Source of the DNA: Phialocephala subalpina
Lineage: Eukaryota; Ascomycota; Leotiomycetes; Helotiales; Mollisiaceae
Reading direction: 5' to 3'
NCBI GenBank assembly: GCA_900073065.1
Contig: FJOG01000001.1
Span: 2,078,439-2,142,438, forward strand
DNA length: 64,000 nt
Positions 22,709 through 35,198 of the stretch are shown here, in pieces. The stretch's first letter is position 1, and each line of letters begins with the position of its first letter. The position numbers and the translations under genes are program-made. The notes beneath the pieces were generated by a model. It was not told the DNA's origin. It made no database searches and worked only from the letters and a program-made list of their open reading frames with translations.

Positions 22709-23805
22709 TCACCTCTTCTCAAACTGCCCCGGCTCCACCACAATAACAATAACCAAACTCGTAATACTCAACGCAAACGTAATCGCCGCAACCAGCGCAA
22801 TACTCCCCCTACTCGCCGGAAATTTCCCCCTAATAATCCAATGCTGACTCTCAAAGTATCTATGAAAACCCACTCCTAGCATCACAATAGATATACCTAG
22901 AAATGTGGCTCCTAGGGGCTTGCCCATTTGACGGAGATGTTTGTAGGGGTCGCCGGTTTCGCCAGCGGAGGCGGCGGTGTTGAGGCGGAAAAGTTGGGTT
23001 ATTGCTATGCCGATTGAGGCGAAGGCTAGGGAGGTGCGGAGCCAGGCTAGGAATGTACGTTCTGTTAGAATACCTTATTAGCTCTTGTATCTTCAAAAAC
23101 AAACAAGGACTCAGGATGGTAGGACAAACCCAAAGCCAAATGATCCCTAGCAACACTCCCCTTATTCTCCAACTCTAAGCTCCCATAATCACTCAACAAC
23201 CTCGCCCACCAACTCTCATGTGCCAACCCATCATCCTCTTCTTCTCCCCCCGCAATTCCAGGATCGTGCGTCCTGCCTCTCCGCCGTATAGAGCTCGTGC
23301 TTAGCGTATTACGAAGTCCTTTCCTTTCCCCCTTCTGCCCTCTCAGATTAGCCTCCCCAATCACCGTACTCTGATAATTCATTGTGTTCCCATTATCCCC
23401 TGTCCGACTTCGTGAAAAGACGTGTGTTTCTTCATCTGCGGAGCTGTCTGCTGTCTCTGCCTCACTCCCCTTCCTCAACGTATCTGTTCTCGAATCCGTA
23501 TCCATCCTCGCCTTATTCTTCGTATCTAGGCCAGACAGCGGATCGTCCGCCTCCTCTCCTCGCTCTTGTAAATCCGTCTGACTCTGAGAAAGCTTCACCT
23601 TCCTCGCTCTCGCCGTCTCGAAAATCTCATCCAACCTCTCCTGTCTACTAGCTCTCCTTGCTCTTTCCGTTCCAGATCCTGATCCAGGAGATGTGGTACC
23701 ACTGTAACTTCCACTGTTATCCCTGAGTCTGGTGGTATTTGCTGGCGTAACGATCGGGTTCTGGTTCGGAATTGGAGTCTGCTGTGGCTTGGGAGAAGAG
23801 GCCAT
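22709..23805 (-). CDS. DUF202-domain integral membrane protein
   Basis: Two exons, 23805-23130 and 23061-22709, total 1029 nt and give 342 residues. The 68-nt intron (GTTTGT donor, AACAG acceptor) joins ARDHLAL to ERTFLAWLRTSLAF, recreating the conserved start of DUF202. The start is the ATG at 23805 (MASSPKPQQ). Residues 1 to about 210 are polar and disordered with many Ser, Thr, Arg and Asp. The C-terminal 120 residues carry three hydrophobic helices (TFLAWLRTSLAFASIGIAIT, LGATFLGISIVMLGVG, SIALVAAITFALSITSLVIV). DUF202 proteins are small membrane proteins related in fold to the membrane part of the vacuolar transporter chaperone (Vtc1). In fungi this long-tail form is of unknown function, possibly vacuolar. 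The family call is firm and the role is not known. Confidence 0.85.
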
Positions 23806-25159
23806 CTTCAAATAGCTCTCAATCACCCAGATGGCTGGGGTGAATCGCCAAGAGAGATTGCCGCTGCACGCCCCAGGAAGAAAGAAGAAAAATACAATTG
23901 AGGCGAGTAATTAGTGAGCTGATCGTAAGAAATTTAGCTGGTTATTGGTAGAAGATTGAGCAATTTGAAGATCACAAGACGTGATGCAGGAAGCTTGTTA
24001 TGGCGCATAGTTTTCTTGCCGAGGGCGTCAGAAAACTGCGGGATGGACGGGTAGGGACATGGTGGGGTAGCTCGTGGGAAGCAAAAGCTTCTCCAGTTTT
24101 TACCTCACGGGATGAAAAAGTTGATCTTGTGTTACATCTTCTTGTACTAAGAACATAACGATTCATTTCTTAATGTCCTTGTGTTCTCAGACAATCCAAC
24201 AAGGTCTTAAATTTCTTCAAGTTGAGTCACAACAGCTCGTCGCAAGGTATGTCATCGTCACAAATCAACAGGTGTTCTTTGCACGTTTCATCATCATTTC
24301 GCAAATTATTATGTACAAGAGTCGAATTGAATTGAAGTAAATTCAAATCGCTATGCTCGGAATGCAAATCACAACGGGAAGAGAAACAAGTAGGTATCTA
24401 GTACAACAGAAGTCGAGAGAAAAGGAGCAAAAGGCTTCTTGGGTGCAACAGATCGAACGTCTTTTCCTTTCCTATCCACTACAACTACCGAATCGATACA
24501 GACCATAACGATCCATCCACCATCCTGTAGCCCAGCTGCAAGCAATCCATATTTCCATGCTCGACGATTGCATCCAGAGATCCGAAAGCAAAACGCCAAA
24601 TACGTATGCAAGTACTGCCAGCGGCGTTTGAAAGGCCGTAGGAATGAGAGACACCAGCAAGGAGTTTACCACCAGGACATCCTCCTCCGATGACATAGGA
24701 GATGTTTGGAAGAGCAAAGCCAAGCTAGCCAATGGTACTGAATTCGATCGAAGGAATCCGGCCCTCCGCCGAAAGAACGATTCATCTGCTGCAGAACACC
24801 CCATACCTCCCTGAAAGCACTATGAATTGACCCCCACCAACTATCCACAACCAGAGGCACCATCATGTGCGACGCGCGCCCACCCATCCAGCATACAATA
24901 TAACAAACATTAACGACATCGAAGACAAAGGAGAGAAGAGGTTCGAAGACGTCGAGGAACCAGAAGGCGAGAGAGGGTGTCCATTTCGGGATGATTAATA
25001 TCGACAATCGTTCCGACATGGCTCGAGAAAAGGGCCAAATGTCGGATGAGAGCTTCGAAGGTAAGGGGAAAGTAACGGTCATGACTCGCATTCATTTCGA
25101 CGCGCGAGCGATAAATGTATGCAGTAAAAGACGCCAAGGAAAGTACAAGCTTCGAACTT
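23806..25159. other. Intergenic region, about 1.35 kb, no gene supported
   Basis: It separates the DUF202 gene start from the 3' end of the SUN gene. Several minus-strand frames up to 141 codons overlap one another between 24369 and 25254, but they have no consistent family motif and no clean splice partners. They may be part of the SUN gene 3' UTR. Confidence 0.35.
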
Positions 25160-26555
25160 CTATGAGAAGACGAAGAGCGCTGTACCGGTGACCGAGACCT
25201 GTTGTGGATTAGCATGTATGCACAATGATGGTGGATATCAGACTTACAGTGCATCCTGTTGATGATTCAACGCCGTTGTTATAGTACTTTCCGCTCTTGT
25301 ATTCACAGTCGCCGCTAACACCACCAGTGATCTTGATGTTGAAGTCGAGGACTCCATCAGGGTTTGTTGGAGAGTTTTGGAAGAGCGAGATAAAGGTTTC
25401 ACCTGCGGTGCTCTTTCCAACTCCCATGTTGACAGGAGCCCAGTTGCCAATGTTTCCTCCGGAGCTGCCCCATTGGCAAGCCTTTGAAACATCGGTACCT
25501 GAAGGGTTGATGTAGTATTGGGCAGAGGTGGCAGAACCCTCCCATGTGTAGTAGGTGCTGGCATCTGGGTTGCAGATGGGCTCGGTGGCTCCAGCCGCAA
25601 CGTTCAAAGCAACAGTCTCTGACTCGGTACCAGGGTAATCAGTACGGCAGATAGCAACGTTCGATGAAAGGGTGTTCTGGACATTGACGCCACCGCCACC
25701 GGCTTGGCAAAGAGTGGTGTAGGAGGTGCGAGAAAGCTCAAGCTTTCCGTTGCTGTTGCAGTAGAGACCTCCAATGGATTGACCGGTGCTTCCTTGAGCA
25801 GAAGGCCATTGTGACTTCTGGTAACCAGCGGGGCATGCGTAAGAGCAGAAGGAGTCAGCAACACATGCGTTCTCGCTGCCTGAAGTCGCGGTCTCAATGT
25901 AGCTGATAGCAGCGGCGGCAAGACCAGTGAATCCTGGCACCAATTGAACACCGGTCCATCCTCCAAGTCCAAGCCAGTCCGCAGCGACCGCACCATAGTC
26001 GGAGGGGAACTGAGAGCAGTCAATCTCGCCGGATGGGAAGTCAGCTGTGACACCGCTACCGCTTGAGGAAGAGCTGGAGCTTGATGAAGAAGAGCTTGAG
26101 CTGGTGGTGGAGGTAGGGGCGGTTGTGCTCGTGGTTGGGGTAGGTGTGGGAGTCGGGGTGGTAGATGTTGTTGGTGCAACGTAGGTTGAAGTTGGGGTGC
26201 TGCTGGTGCTAACTTTTGCCTCCAAGAATTGTGCGGCTTCAGATGAAGAGCTGGTGATGCTGACGGTCGAAGTTGAGGAGGTGGAAGTGGACGAAGGTTG
26301 GACGACGGTAGAGATCGTGTCGCCAACCAGGACGTACTTTCCATTCGCAAGACCCGCCTCAACCTCGTCCCAGGGAACGATTTTACCAGCAAGCTCGAAC
26401 ACCGTGATGACAGGACCTGGGACCGTGGTAGTGGTGACTGTGTCGCGACCAACGATGGGAGATCCGTGTCGAGCAGGGTGTCGGTGGATGTGGTTGTGCG
26501 GCTGGGCAACTGCGAGAGCAGCGCCGCTGAGGAGCACAACTTGGGAGAGCTTCAT
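25160..26555 (-). CDS. SUN-family cell-wall protein (GH132-type beta-glucosidase family)
   Basis: Two exons, 26555-25248 and 25198-25160, total 1347 nt and encode 448 residues. The 49-nt terminal intron (GTAAGT, CAACAG) joins STGCT to VSVTGTALFVFS; without splicing the frame ends in an atypical tail, so the short last exon of 13 codons is well supported. MKLSQVVLLSGAALAVAQ is a signal peptide. A Ser/Thr-rich linker with TP repeats and a run of 14 Ser spans about residues 80-170 and is a likely O-mannosylation zone. The C-terminal SUN domain begins around ADFPSGEIDCSQFPSDYG and carries the family cysteines, including ACVADSFCSYACPAGYQ. SUN proteins (yeast Sim1, Uth1, Nca3, Sun4) are secreted wall proteins with beta-1,3-glucan-related activity in septation and wall remodelling. 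Family call is confident. Confidence 0.93.
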
Positions 26556-29500
26556 TGTGAAGAAGCGAATTCGTGATGTATATGTACTTGAAGACTAATA
26601 TTATCTCTCGGAGACTCCCAGACGATTATCTCGCCTGTATTGGTAAAACGAATGTATTCGCAGGCCGTGAAAGTTGTTCGTCGCGGTCGAGGTTCTGTAG
26701 ATGGTTGTAAATTAGCAATAGAGTACGAATTGTCGCGACTTTGTCGACTCTCGTTCCGCGCAATTCACTTCAATTGATTGATATCCGACCCGCGGCGAGC
26801 GAAAGTGAAGCGATGCGAGCGCGACTGAGCGTGTCGTGCTGAATTGAGAGGAAACGTACATTGACTTGCGACCGGACGTCTTTCTGGAGGATCAGGGCTG
26901 CTCGACGATGGTTCGACAGAGATTTGTAGGTAATTGAGGGGCGGGCGTGGGAATTCGTGTTGATCTGCTGCTTCGACGTCGTTGATGGCGCTGTTCCAAA
27001 GGAATGTGGTAGAGAGACGAACTCTCAGAGTTGGAGGGAATGCTGGTAAGAAAGGAGAAAAGGCCTCAAGAGATGGGGTTCAGATCTTGATGAAATGGTC
27101 CACGGTGGATAGAACAAACGAGCGGAGGTGGAAACAGCGTCTGCTGGGTACAGGAAAGAAAGGGTGAAGAGAGATTGGAAGCTCTCGGTTGTGTGGCTAA
27201 AATGGGGATGGCGCTTCTTGATTCGTCGTTGGCTAGGCCTAGGTTAGGCTTGGTTCAGGGACAGGAAATAGCGATGGGTCCTGATTCGACGCGCCGTGAA
27301 TCCCTGTTAACGACAGGGGGGGAGCCACTCGAACTTCGCCACGATGGGAATGGGAATGGGAATGGGTGCGGTGATGGCAGCCAACGTGCACGACCAGAAT
27401 GCGAGTGCGTGTCTTCTGCTTCTCGAACTAATTTCGCTGTGATGATGGACAGCGATGCACGCAGCCTGAGTGCCGCTGATCGGTGTTTCTTGCTTTCGCT
27501 TCTTCGTCGGAGGGGCAACACCAAGCCTGTTAAAAATACCTTGGGGTAAAAAAGGGGGCTCTCGGCTGTGACTGAGATGAGATGAACGAGGCAATGATCA
27601 GATGAACCGTGGTCAGTGACCGTCTTCCACTTTATTCATAGGATGGGATGTCTGATGAATAGACGCGGACTGTCGACCCAGACGGAGTACTGAATGGATC
27701 CTCCAGCCTTTGATTCTTTGAGGTCGGGTTTGACTTTTCTTCTGCTGCACAGAGTCTGGAGAAGGGCACGCCACACTGCCACAGTTGGAGAACTCTGCTG
27801 CAAATGGCGTCCGTCCCGCCAACTGGAAACACCTGGTTAGAACTCATTTCGCTTCAACGCCAATCTCTCAGAGATTGCAAGCACGTAACCACTCACTCCA
27901 CTCAAAGCCGACCAATGTCACTGGGCGCGGTGCGTCTGTGACGACGAGAGAAATCAAGGCCGTCCCGGAGATCAAATGGTGACTAAAATGATGGGGTGCG
28001 CACAAACGGTGATGAATCGAGCAGAAGCGAGCAGGAGCATGCGACCACTGGATACCTTGCAGCCAGAGCTGATGAAGCTATCGTGGTGTGTGGAGAGTTG
28101 ACGTCGTCAGCAATCTGTCGTCGTCGTCGTCCTCCTAGTCTAGTATATCCTCTTTTTGGGCTGCTAGAACCGTGGAGGGGTGGACAGTTGACGCCGCAGG
28201 GGAAATTTGAAGGCGCTTCTTCTGCTGGTTGTCGTCGAGGTCTCCAGAACGGACAATGCAGTCAAAAAATCAGGGCCTTCAAGGACGGCAGTCGCAATGC
28301 TCATCAAAGTGGCGGCAAAGGTCACAGAAGGATGAGATGTCTTCGACGCAGGGCGTGGTTGGAATTATCAATATATTGTCAGATTGTCGCCAACATGCCA
28401 CAGCACTACCAACCAACCAACCAACCAACACGCTCCTCCCTTTGAATAGTTGCATGGCTGCTGGTTCCTGTACTCCAGAGGCGCCAGATAGTTGCAACTG
28501 CCGTGCATCTCAAGAAGTCGGGTTTGATGCCACGAACTCTCTTAGAAGCAGTGCCGAATTCTCAGTCTTCCAACCGAATCTCCGATCAAAGCCACTCGCG
28601 CTGACTGGGAATCATCCGCTGCTGCCCAGGCTCTCTCTCTCCTTCCCGAACACTGAGATTCGCCCAAGTTCAAGAGGATAAATTCGTGTCATACAACCTT
28701 CCAAGATTTCCAACGACACAAACATCACAGCCTGGCAGCGGCGGTAGAAACTTGAAACAAGTCCTGCACTCGGATCCAAACTTCTCTTCAAGATCCACTC
28801 ACGGGCTGGTCCGTCAAGCTCTGTGCCCCTGACTAAAATCCAGGCACCGTCCTCCCATTCGCCAGCTCTAAATTAATGCCATTGACTACCCATACACTAC
28901 CGCGGCGGTCCGAAATTATGCGAAGCAACGCATCATCAGGCACAACGGTGAAATCGCCTGTTGCACCAAACTACTTTTCAAATCCTACTGGAACAATCAG
29001 CCAGAATTCCTGAGCGATAACCAACGCAACGAGAACCAACAATCAAGAAAACAGCCACAACTTCAGATTTATTGCTTCAGCAACCTTAAGAATGGAAGAA
29101 CTTCCTCGAGTATCAGATTCCATTCCTTCCAGACCGGTCCAGCCTTTGTGAAAAAGCACGTGGCTCGTATCTTGATTACGATCTTCACCTCAAACTATCA
29201 TCTCGACCCCACCATCGTATCTCAAAATTTCTCCAGACTCCAGACTCCAGACTCCAGCTTTCACCAACTCGCTCCCGAAATCCTTCTACCAAGACGTGTG
29301 GACCCGAAGAAAGAAAAATAACGCACGCATGTGCCCATAACGAATCCTTCAAAATCCCGAGTATCAAATGCTCGGATTTTCTATCCGTGAAGCGTTTGTA
29401 CCACGAACTGTCGGTGTCCTACCATTCATTCGTCTAACCCCAATCCCACAGCCCTACCATTTCAAATCATATTCCAGCACCTAATCCCTCCTCCCAATCT

Positions 29501-29891
29501 CAGGCCTAGACCCTGAAGATGCAAGGTCCCGATTAGATATTGATAACCTGCATTCCAAGCGGATTGAAATGGTTGCCGGCCCAGCCTTGCAACGCACGAC
29601 GAGAAGGCAGGAGACACGTGGACGAGTGGTCGGGATGTAAAATGTGATGCGATTGGAAAGAGAATGGAAGGATGGCGGGAGAAGACATGTGGAAGGATGC
29701 GGGGACACGAGGATATGCGGGTTGCCGAAAGCTGTCGTCAGCCCTTGTAACCCCTCATGCTGTGACTCTGAGAGATTTTTGTTGATGCAATACCCATTCA
29801 AGGGCTGAACGTGAGTGATCAAAGGAAGAACGGTGACTGTCGACTATGCAGTGAAGTGATAGGGGTCATCATCATCTTGAACTGAACATAA
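26556..29891. other. Large intergenic region (3.3 kb) upstream of the SUN gene
   Basis: No gene is supported. It lies between the SUN start codon and the 3' end of dph6. Simple repeats are present: GGAATGGGAATGGG near 27347, GTCGTCGTCGTCGTC near 28117, ACCAACCAACCAACCAAC near 28410 and CTCCAGACTCCAGACTCCAG near 29232. A long regulated promoter or leader for the SUN gene is possible. Most open frames are short. Confidence 0.4.
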
Positions 29892-32466
29892 CTACACTTC
29901 AACAGAATGTTCAAACAACAACACACCAGCCTTCCTCTTCCCATCCATGCCCCAAATACTTCGACATAGTACAATCATCCCATCACAATATCTCGACTCG
30001 CCAATCTCCTTCGCCGCAACATCAACATACGAAGTATTACTTGTACTCTCGACACCCAGAGCCTTCATTGCCTCCTCGAGAACCATCACCCGTTTCGTTC
30101 CTTCCTCGTTCCAAGCTAGCATCAGAATAGAGTGGACTTTACTTCCGTAGACGATTTGGTAGAGTTGCCATCCATCATCTTTCCCAACATTCTGTCCAGC
30201 GTCCGAATTTGTGACAGATGCTGAGGTCCGGAGACAAAGCTATGTATTGTTAGTTTTTGATTGGAAGGAAAGATAGAATTGGACTTACCTGCACGGGACC
30301 ATCAGTAACTCCCAAACCCACATGCCACTCAATCCCCGCCCCCCTCGGCAACTCCTCCACCTCCACCGCAAAGAACGGCGGCACTGTCTCCTCCTTCGCC
30401 CCATCCTGCTCCCTCTCTCCTCCAGCTACAATCTCAAAATCAGGCAACCTCCTCTCATCCTTCTCAGCACCTCTAACATCCCTTCCAGCCATGTATTTCT
30501 CTTCCCACAGATCTCTCTCCCCTTCTTCCTCGTCATCATCATCAATTTCTAACTTCTCGCTGTGGAGAGAAATCCACGCTTGAGCAGCTATGGCAGCTTG
30601 TTCTTGAATGGTATTAAGATTAGAAGGAGAGTAGCGTGGTAGATAAGCAACCACACTCCCAAACCAACGAACTTTCATCTCCATCCCTATTCGCACAAGA
30701 TGTTGAAGCGCTAATACAGCTTGTAACTCAAAGCCCTCCTCTTTCTCTGGGAGAACCATCGAGTGTGGGATGAGAGGAATTTGACCGGCTATGTAGACTT
30801 CTCTTGTTTCAGCTGAAGTGGACAGGATGGAGATGGCCTGCGAATAAGGGCCGATGTTCGCAGGAGCCCAATAGGAGCGTGATTGTACATGCAAAGCTTC
30901 TTGACTTGCTGGAATGGTTGGTTCCTGGGTACGGATTTGGATGAGGAGGGTTGTAGTACCGGTAGCTATTGTTACTCTGGAGGGAGGGTTAGGTGTTGTG
31001 AAGAGAGTACTGTATACCTGTAGTTATTTTGTTCAGTGACAAGTTTCTCCAGGATTCAAGTGGAGGTGGTTACCTTGTTGAAGGCGGCGAAGTCGGACAT
31101 GGAGCGGAGGATGATGAAAGTTGAAACTATGGAGGTGGGTTCGAGAGATGATTGATGAAGGTATTGGCGTATGCGGGCTATTGCTGATTTAGTTGCGGCT
31201 TCGATGTCTAGCTCTGATTGTTGAATAGAGAATGTTGAGTGGTTGGTCTGTTGTTCTGATCGAGGGGAACGTTCGCAGAAGCCACGAGAGTATTTTGCAA
31301 GCATGTCTTGATTCGTTCTCTCAGGGAGACTAATAATGTCGAGTCAGTGTAAGTATCTTATATTTAGAGGAGCCAAGAACGTTGTTCCAAGAGTGTTGAG
31401 ATGGTCCTAGATTGTCACCACTGAAGACATCAGGAACATGTTATGAGAAGGCGACTTACCCGAGCTTCCTCTCATCCTTCGTGGAAAGCTCACCCAGAAT
31501 ACTCTTAAATCGTGGTTCAAGGAGACTTGGCACCCTGCACTTCTCAACTTGAGCGTCCTCCTGATCTTTCATAACCACAGTCGCTTCCCGTATCCGCAGC
31601 CAAGCCGATCCACCACCCTCTCTTGCAACCCTCATATCTTCCTCCTTAACCTCAATCCTCCCCCTAAACAAACTTTTCGGACCACTAACTACCAGCGTCT
31701 CAAACTCCCCACCCTCACCGAGCACAGCTCCATCACCATCAGTACCAAATCTCTTCATCGCCTTCTCAACCCTCCATATAACCTTCTCGCTCGCAACATT
31801 CTGCCATAGAAAAGTCTCGTCCAGTCCACCGCTTGCAACTTTGACGATCCTCGCGTCAAGACCAACGGCTTGCATGTCTTGAAGTAATGAACTTTGAGTT
31901 CCTGGTGGGAGGATTGGGTATTGCCAGAGATAAGCTAATGGGATAAGGTCGAGTCGTATGGCGATGGATTCGATACGAGTTCGTTGGTAGGTTGATAGGA
32001 TGGCGCCTGTGCTGAGGGCGTTGGCTTCTGGATGAGCTGCCATGATTCTTTTCAAGAGAGGTACTAGAGATTCCGTCTCATCTTCATCGTCGCTCTTGAG
32101 GGACACTGGTACCTCAGCTCCAGAATCTGTCGAGGCAGCGGAAACGGTGGGAACATTACCATAGCTCGTCCCAGTCTGGATAGCCGTCCCGACGATCGGC
32201 TGGCGATAGAGCGGAATCCCAAGAGCTTTTTTGTACATTGGAATCACCGTATGGCCAACTGTCTGGTACATGAAGCTGTTGAGATCATGTTCATCGTCGG
32301 CTTCCTGACTGGGTAGGCCCGAAGTTTCCTTCTTTGGGGGAGCTGGCGCTGGATAGAGGTTTCCGAGAGCTACTACTCTGTGCCCATTCTGCATGCAATG
32401 TAGCAGCGAGAAGAAGCTATCTTTGCCGCCTGAAATGAGCGCAATGACATTGAGGGATTCAGCCAT
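29892..32466 (-). CDS. dph6: Diphthine-ammonia ligase Dph6 (ATP-PPase plus RidA-like domains)
   Basis: Four exons (32466-31460, 31329-31074, 31017-30289, 30239-29892) total 2340 nt and encode 779 residues. The introns are 130, 56 and 49 nt, all with GTAAG or GTAAC donors. The start is MAESLNVIALISGGKDSFFS; upstream codons in the frame have no ATG. ISGGKDS is the PP-loop of ATP pyrophosphatases. The N-terminal domain up to about residue 270 matches the diphthine-ammonia ligase family (LWQYPILPPGTQSSLLQDM, GEGGEFETLVVSGP). The C-terminal half has two RidA/YjgF-like domains; SYWAPANIGPYSQAI marks the second. Dph6 performs the last step of diphthamide synthesis on elongation factor 2, amidating diphthine with ammonium and ATP in the cytosol. 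The acidic run DDDDEEEGE inside the second RidA domain is a lineage insertion. The call is strong. Confidence 0.92.
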
Positions 32467-33992
32467 GTTGTGCTTTTGGCTGTTCGTTGGCGAATCAGAG
32501 AGTTGAGCGCCCAAATTTGCAACTCTTGAGACATGAAAGTATCAGAATTTGACTGCCTCGGTAAATACCTGATATCACGAACTATTAGCTTTTGTCCAAT
32601 GTATGTATCAGAAACGATAATGCAGTTTTCAAAGGTTCGAGTTCTGGAGCTGCGTTTGATGGGTATCACTTGAGAAATGCGCGGTACCAGATTGTTGGCT
32701 TGCAGAAGACTTCAGCAGAAGACTTGGCATATAACCTGAGCTTCCATAAAAATTCCTTGGAAAGTTTCATAGAACGACCATATCTGATGATAAAGATAAG
32801 TGGAAGCATTTTCTGAAGATATTTTGCCCAAGCCGGGGTCATGCCTCAGGCAGCAAAATAATCGGATCTGAGAACAGAAAAGAAAGACTGATTGCTACTG
32901 CGCTGATGTTCGATTTAAACATGATATCTGCAGCTCTGGCAGTGATCCAACTGATAAGGGAGATTGCAATCTTCGTAATGATTCAACGTAAACAGTACCT
33001 TGAGCTGAAAAGTGTGTGGGCCCAACTTGAAGATTGAACGCAATGGGCAAAATTTCAGAGGACACAAAACAAGTACTTGAGACTCTAGATGTGATGAATA
33101 ATAGGAGACTGAAGCGTCTAAATTTTGGCTTTGCAGTGTGATATCAAAATAAAGATGACGTTTGGAACTCACCAAACGATGAAGGTAGCGATTCATCCGA
33201 AGTGACATTTCTGGGCGAGATCATGTCTGTCTTAAGTCGGGATATCAGATGAAGTCAACCAGGAAGGCAAACTGCGGGGCATTGATGCTCTTTGCTCCGC
33301 AGGTTAATCATGAAAGTGAGGGGAGAAGTTGAAGCCTGAGATGAGATGACACCAGCTCAGGGGACATCAAAAGCGCATCAAAACTTGCACCAACTCAACT
33401 CACCGAGCGAATAAGATATTCAGTTCCTTAATAAATCTGTACTTCTTGATTTATGTGAGACTTCTCTCTCTCTCCAAACCATCATAGGCGGGTACTGAGA
33501 TATCCATCACGAGGAGTAAGCTTTCAGTACCTTGGTATTCTATGCTTACTTCTGCTCTGGACATAACTTCAACACATTCTCCTTCATGTCTTTTTGTCTT
33601 CCCTGAGACAAAAGATGCCTTCGCATCTGAAATCGTCTTCTCCAAGTCGAGAAATGAAATCCACGTGTGTTCTGATAAGAATTCCTACGTTATTGAAGTC
33701 ATACCACCATGGCGAGCTTCCAAGAGCTCCAAGAGATTGCATTCGCTCCAAAAAGAGACTTTCAGCACTTTTCACATCGGAAAGGACGAGTTCGGACCAA
33801 ATTAACGTCCTAACATCCGATCAACAGCTGAAAGTCTCAGCATCCGATTGATCCCCTGTTTACGAGACATTTCTAGGGAAGTCTCCGAAGCGGGCATATT
33901 TGCACCGCTCCCGCTCTACAAGAAAGAGATGGTCGACCCAGATAACGGGCCACAACACACCTCTTCTCCTCTCTAAATCTGGCAGATCCGTT
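32467..33992. other. Divergent intergenic region between dph6 and the MDR oxidoreductase
   Basis: About 1.5 kb with no supported gene. Two overlapping minus-strand frames of 63-64 codons at 33451-33775 have no motifs. It should contain both promoters. Confidence 0.4.
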
Positions 33993-35198
33993 ATGAACAA
34001 GATGGCAACCAAAATTCCTGCTACGATGAGAGCATTGGCTTTGAGCCATCATTGCAATCCTTCAGAATACAATGTTGCTACCCTCGAGGTACCAAAGATC
34101 ACACAGCCTGATGAGTTGTTGATCCGCGTCCATGCTGCTGCTGTCAACCCAATCGATGTCAAACTTGCTTCTGGGTTCGTCGCTATCATCCCCTCTCAGG
34201 ACCTATGGATCTGACAGCAACCTCAGTCTAGGCAAGCTCCTCGGAGGAGCCAAGTCAGTTCTCCCCTCTACCCCTCCTACCAAAGCCAATCCTAGCTCCA
34301 GCTAACATCTCACCCCAATGGCAGATTCCCGTACAAAATGGGCTACGACCTAGCCGGCACAGTCGCCGCTGTAGGCTCAGGCGTCTCCCAATTCAAACCC
34401 GGCGACGAAGTCTACTCCCGCATCAACGAAAAATACCGCGGCTCTATCGCCGAATATGCGCTCTCATCCGTTTTCGAAACAGCCCTTAAACCCAGCACCC
34501 TCTCTTTCATCGAAGCTGCCGCTATTCCCCTCGCTGGCCTAACCGCTTTGCAAGCTTTGGATATCGGTCAAAATACTCTAGAAGGGGGGCTCGAAGGAAA
34601 GACTGTGTTCATAACAGCTGGGCTTGGAGGGACGGGAAGCTTTGCGCTGCAGTTGGCGAAGCAGGTTTTTGGCGCAAAGACGATTACTACTTTGTCTACT
34701 GGGAAGATTCCGATGATTAAGGCGAGTATGGGGGAGAGAGGGCCGGATATAATCGTTGATTATACGAAGGAGAAGACCGTCCAAAGCATTGGGAAGAAGA
34801 ACGTGGATTTCATGTTTGACACAGCAAGACAGACTGTTTCTGCTTTAGGAGTGATGAAAAAGGGAGGCATGATTGTTAGTATCAGTACGGTTCCAAACGG
34901 GACAAACTTCAAGAAGAAGAATAAGCAGATGCCGGCATGGTTGGTCGTCATGATGAATATCTTTGACTGGTGTTTGAGGACGTGGACGAGTATTTGGGGG
35001 GTTAATTATAAGTATTTGGTTATGGAGGGGAATGCGAGGGATTTAGAGAGGATGAGGGGCTGGGTTGATGAGGGAAAGGTGAGGCCGGTTGTGGGGCAGA
35101 GGGCGAAGTTGAGTGATATTGAGGGAATGAGGAATGGGTGCCAGCAGATCTTGGATGGGAAAGGAGGTGTGGGGAAGTTTGTTATTGAGATTGATTGA
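33993..35198 (+). CDS. Zinc-independent MDR family oxidoreductase (quinone oxidoreductase / RTN4IP1-like)
   Basis: Three exons, 33993-34174, 34227-34253 and 34325-35198, total 1083 nt and give 360 residues. The middle exon is only 27 nt and supplies LGKLLGGAK; with it the chain reads KLASG-LGKLLGGAK-FPYKMGYDLAG, the standard MDR sequence. Introns are 52 and 71 nt, the second with a GCTAAC branch. The start ATG at 33993 (MNKMATKIPATMRALAL) is followed by an MDR N-terminal beta-barrel. Cofactor binding is indicated by VFITAGLGGTGSFALQLAK, a nucleotide-binding glycine motif. The catalytic zinc ligands of alcohol dehydrogenases are absent. Such enzymes reduce quinones or enones with NADPH; the substrate is not readable. 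A hydrophobic segment near WLVVMMNIFDWCLRTWTSIW is typical of fungal members. Confidence 0.88.

Noticed and set aside
24369..25254. Overlapping minus-strand frames with hydrophobic stretches downstream of the SUN gene
   Set aside because: Several mutually exclusive frames, no conserved block, no coherent splice model.
25604..26539. 311-codon minus-strand frame
   Set aside because: Out-of-frame shadow of the SUN gene's repetitive Ser/Thr/Pro region.
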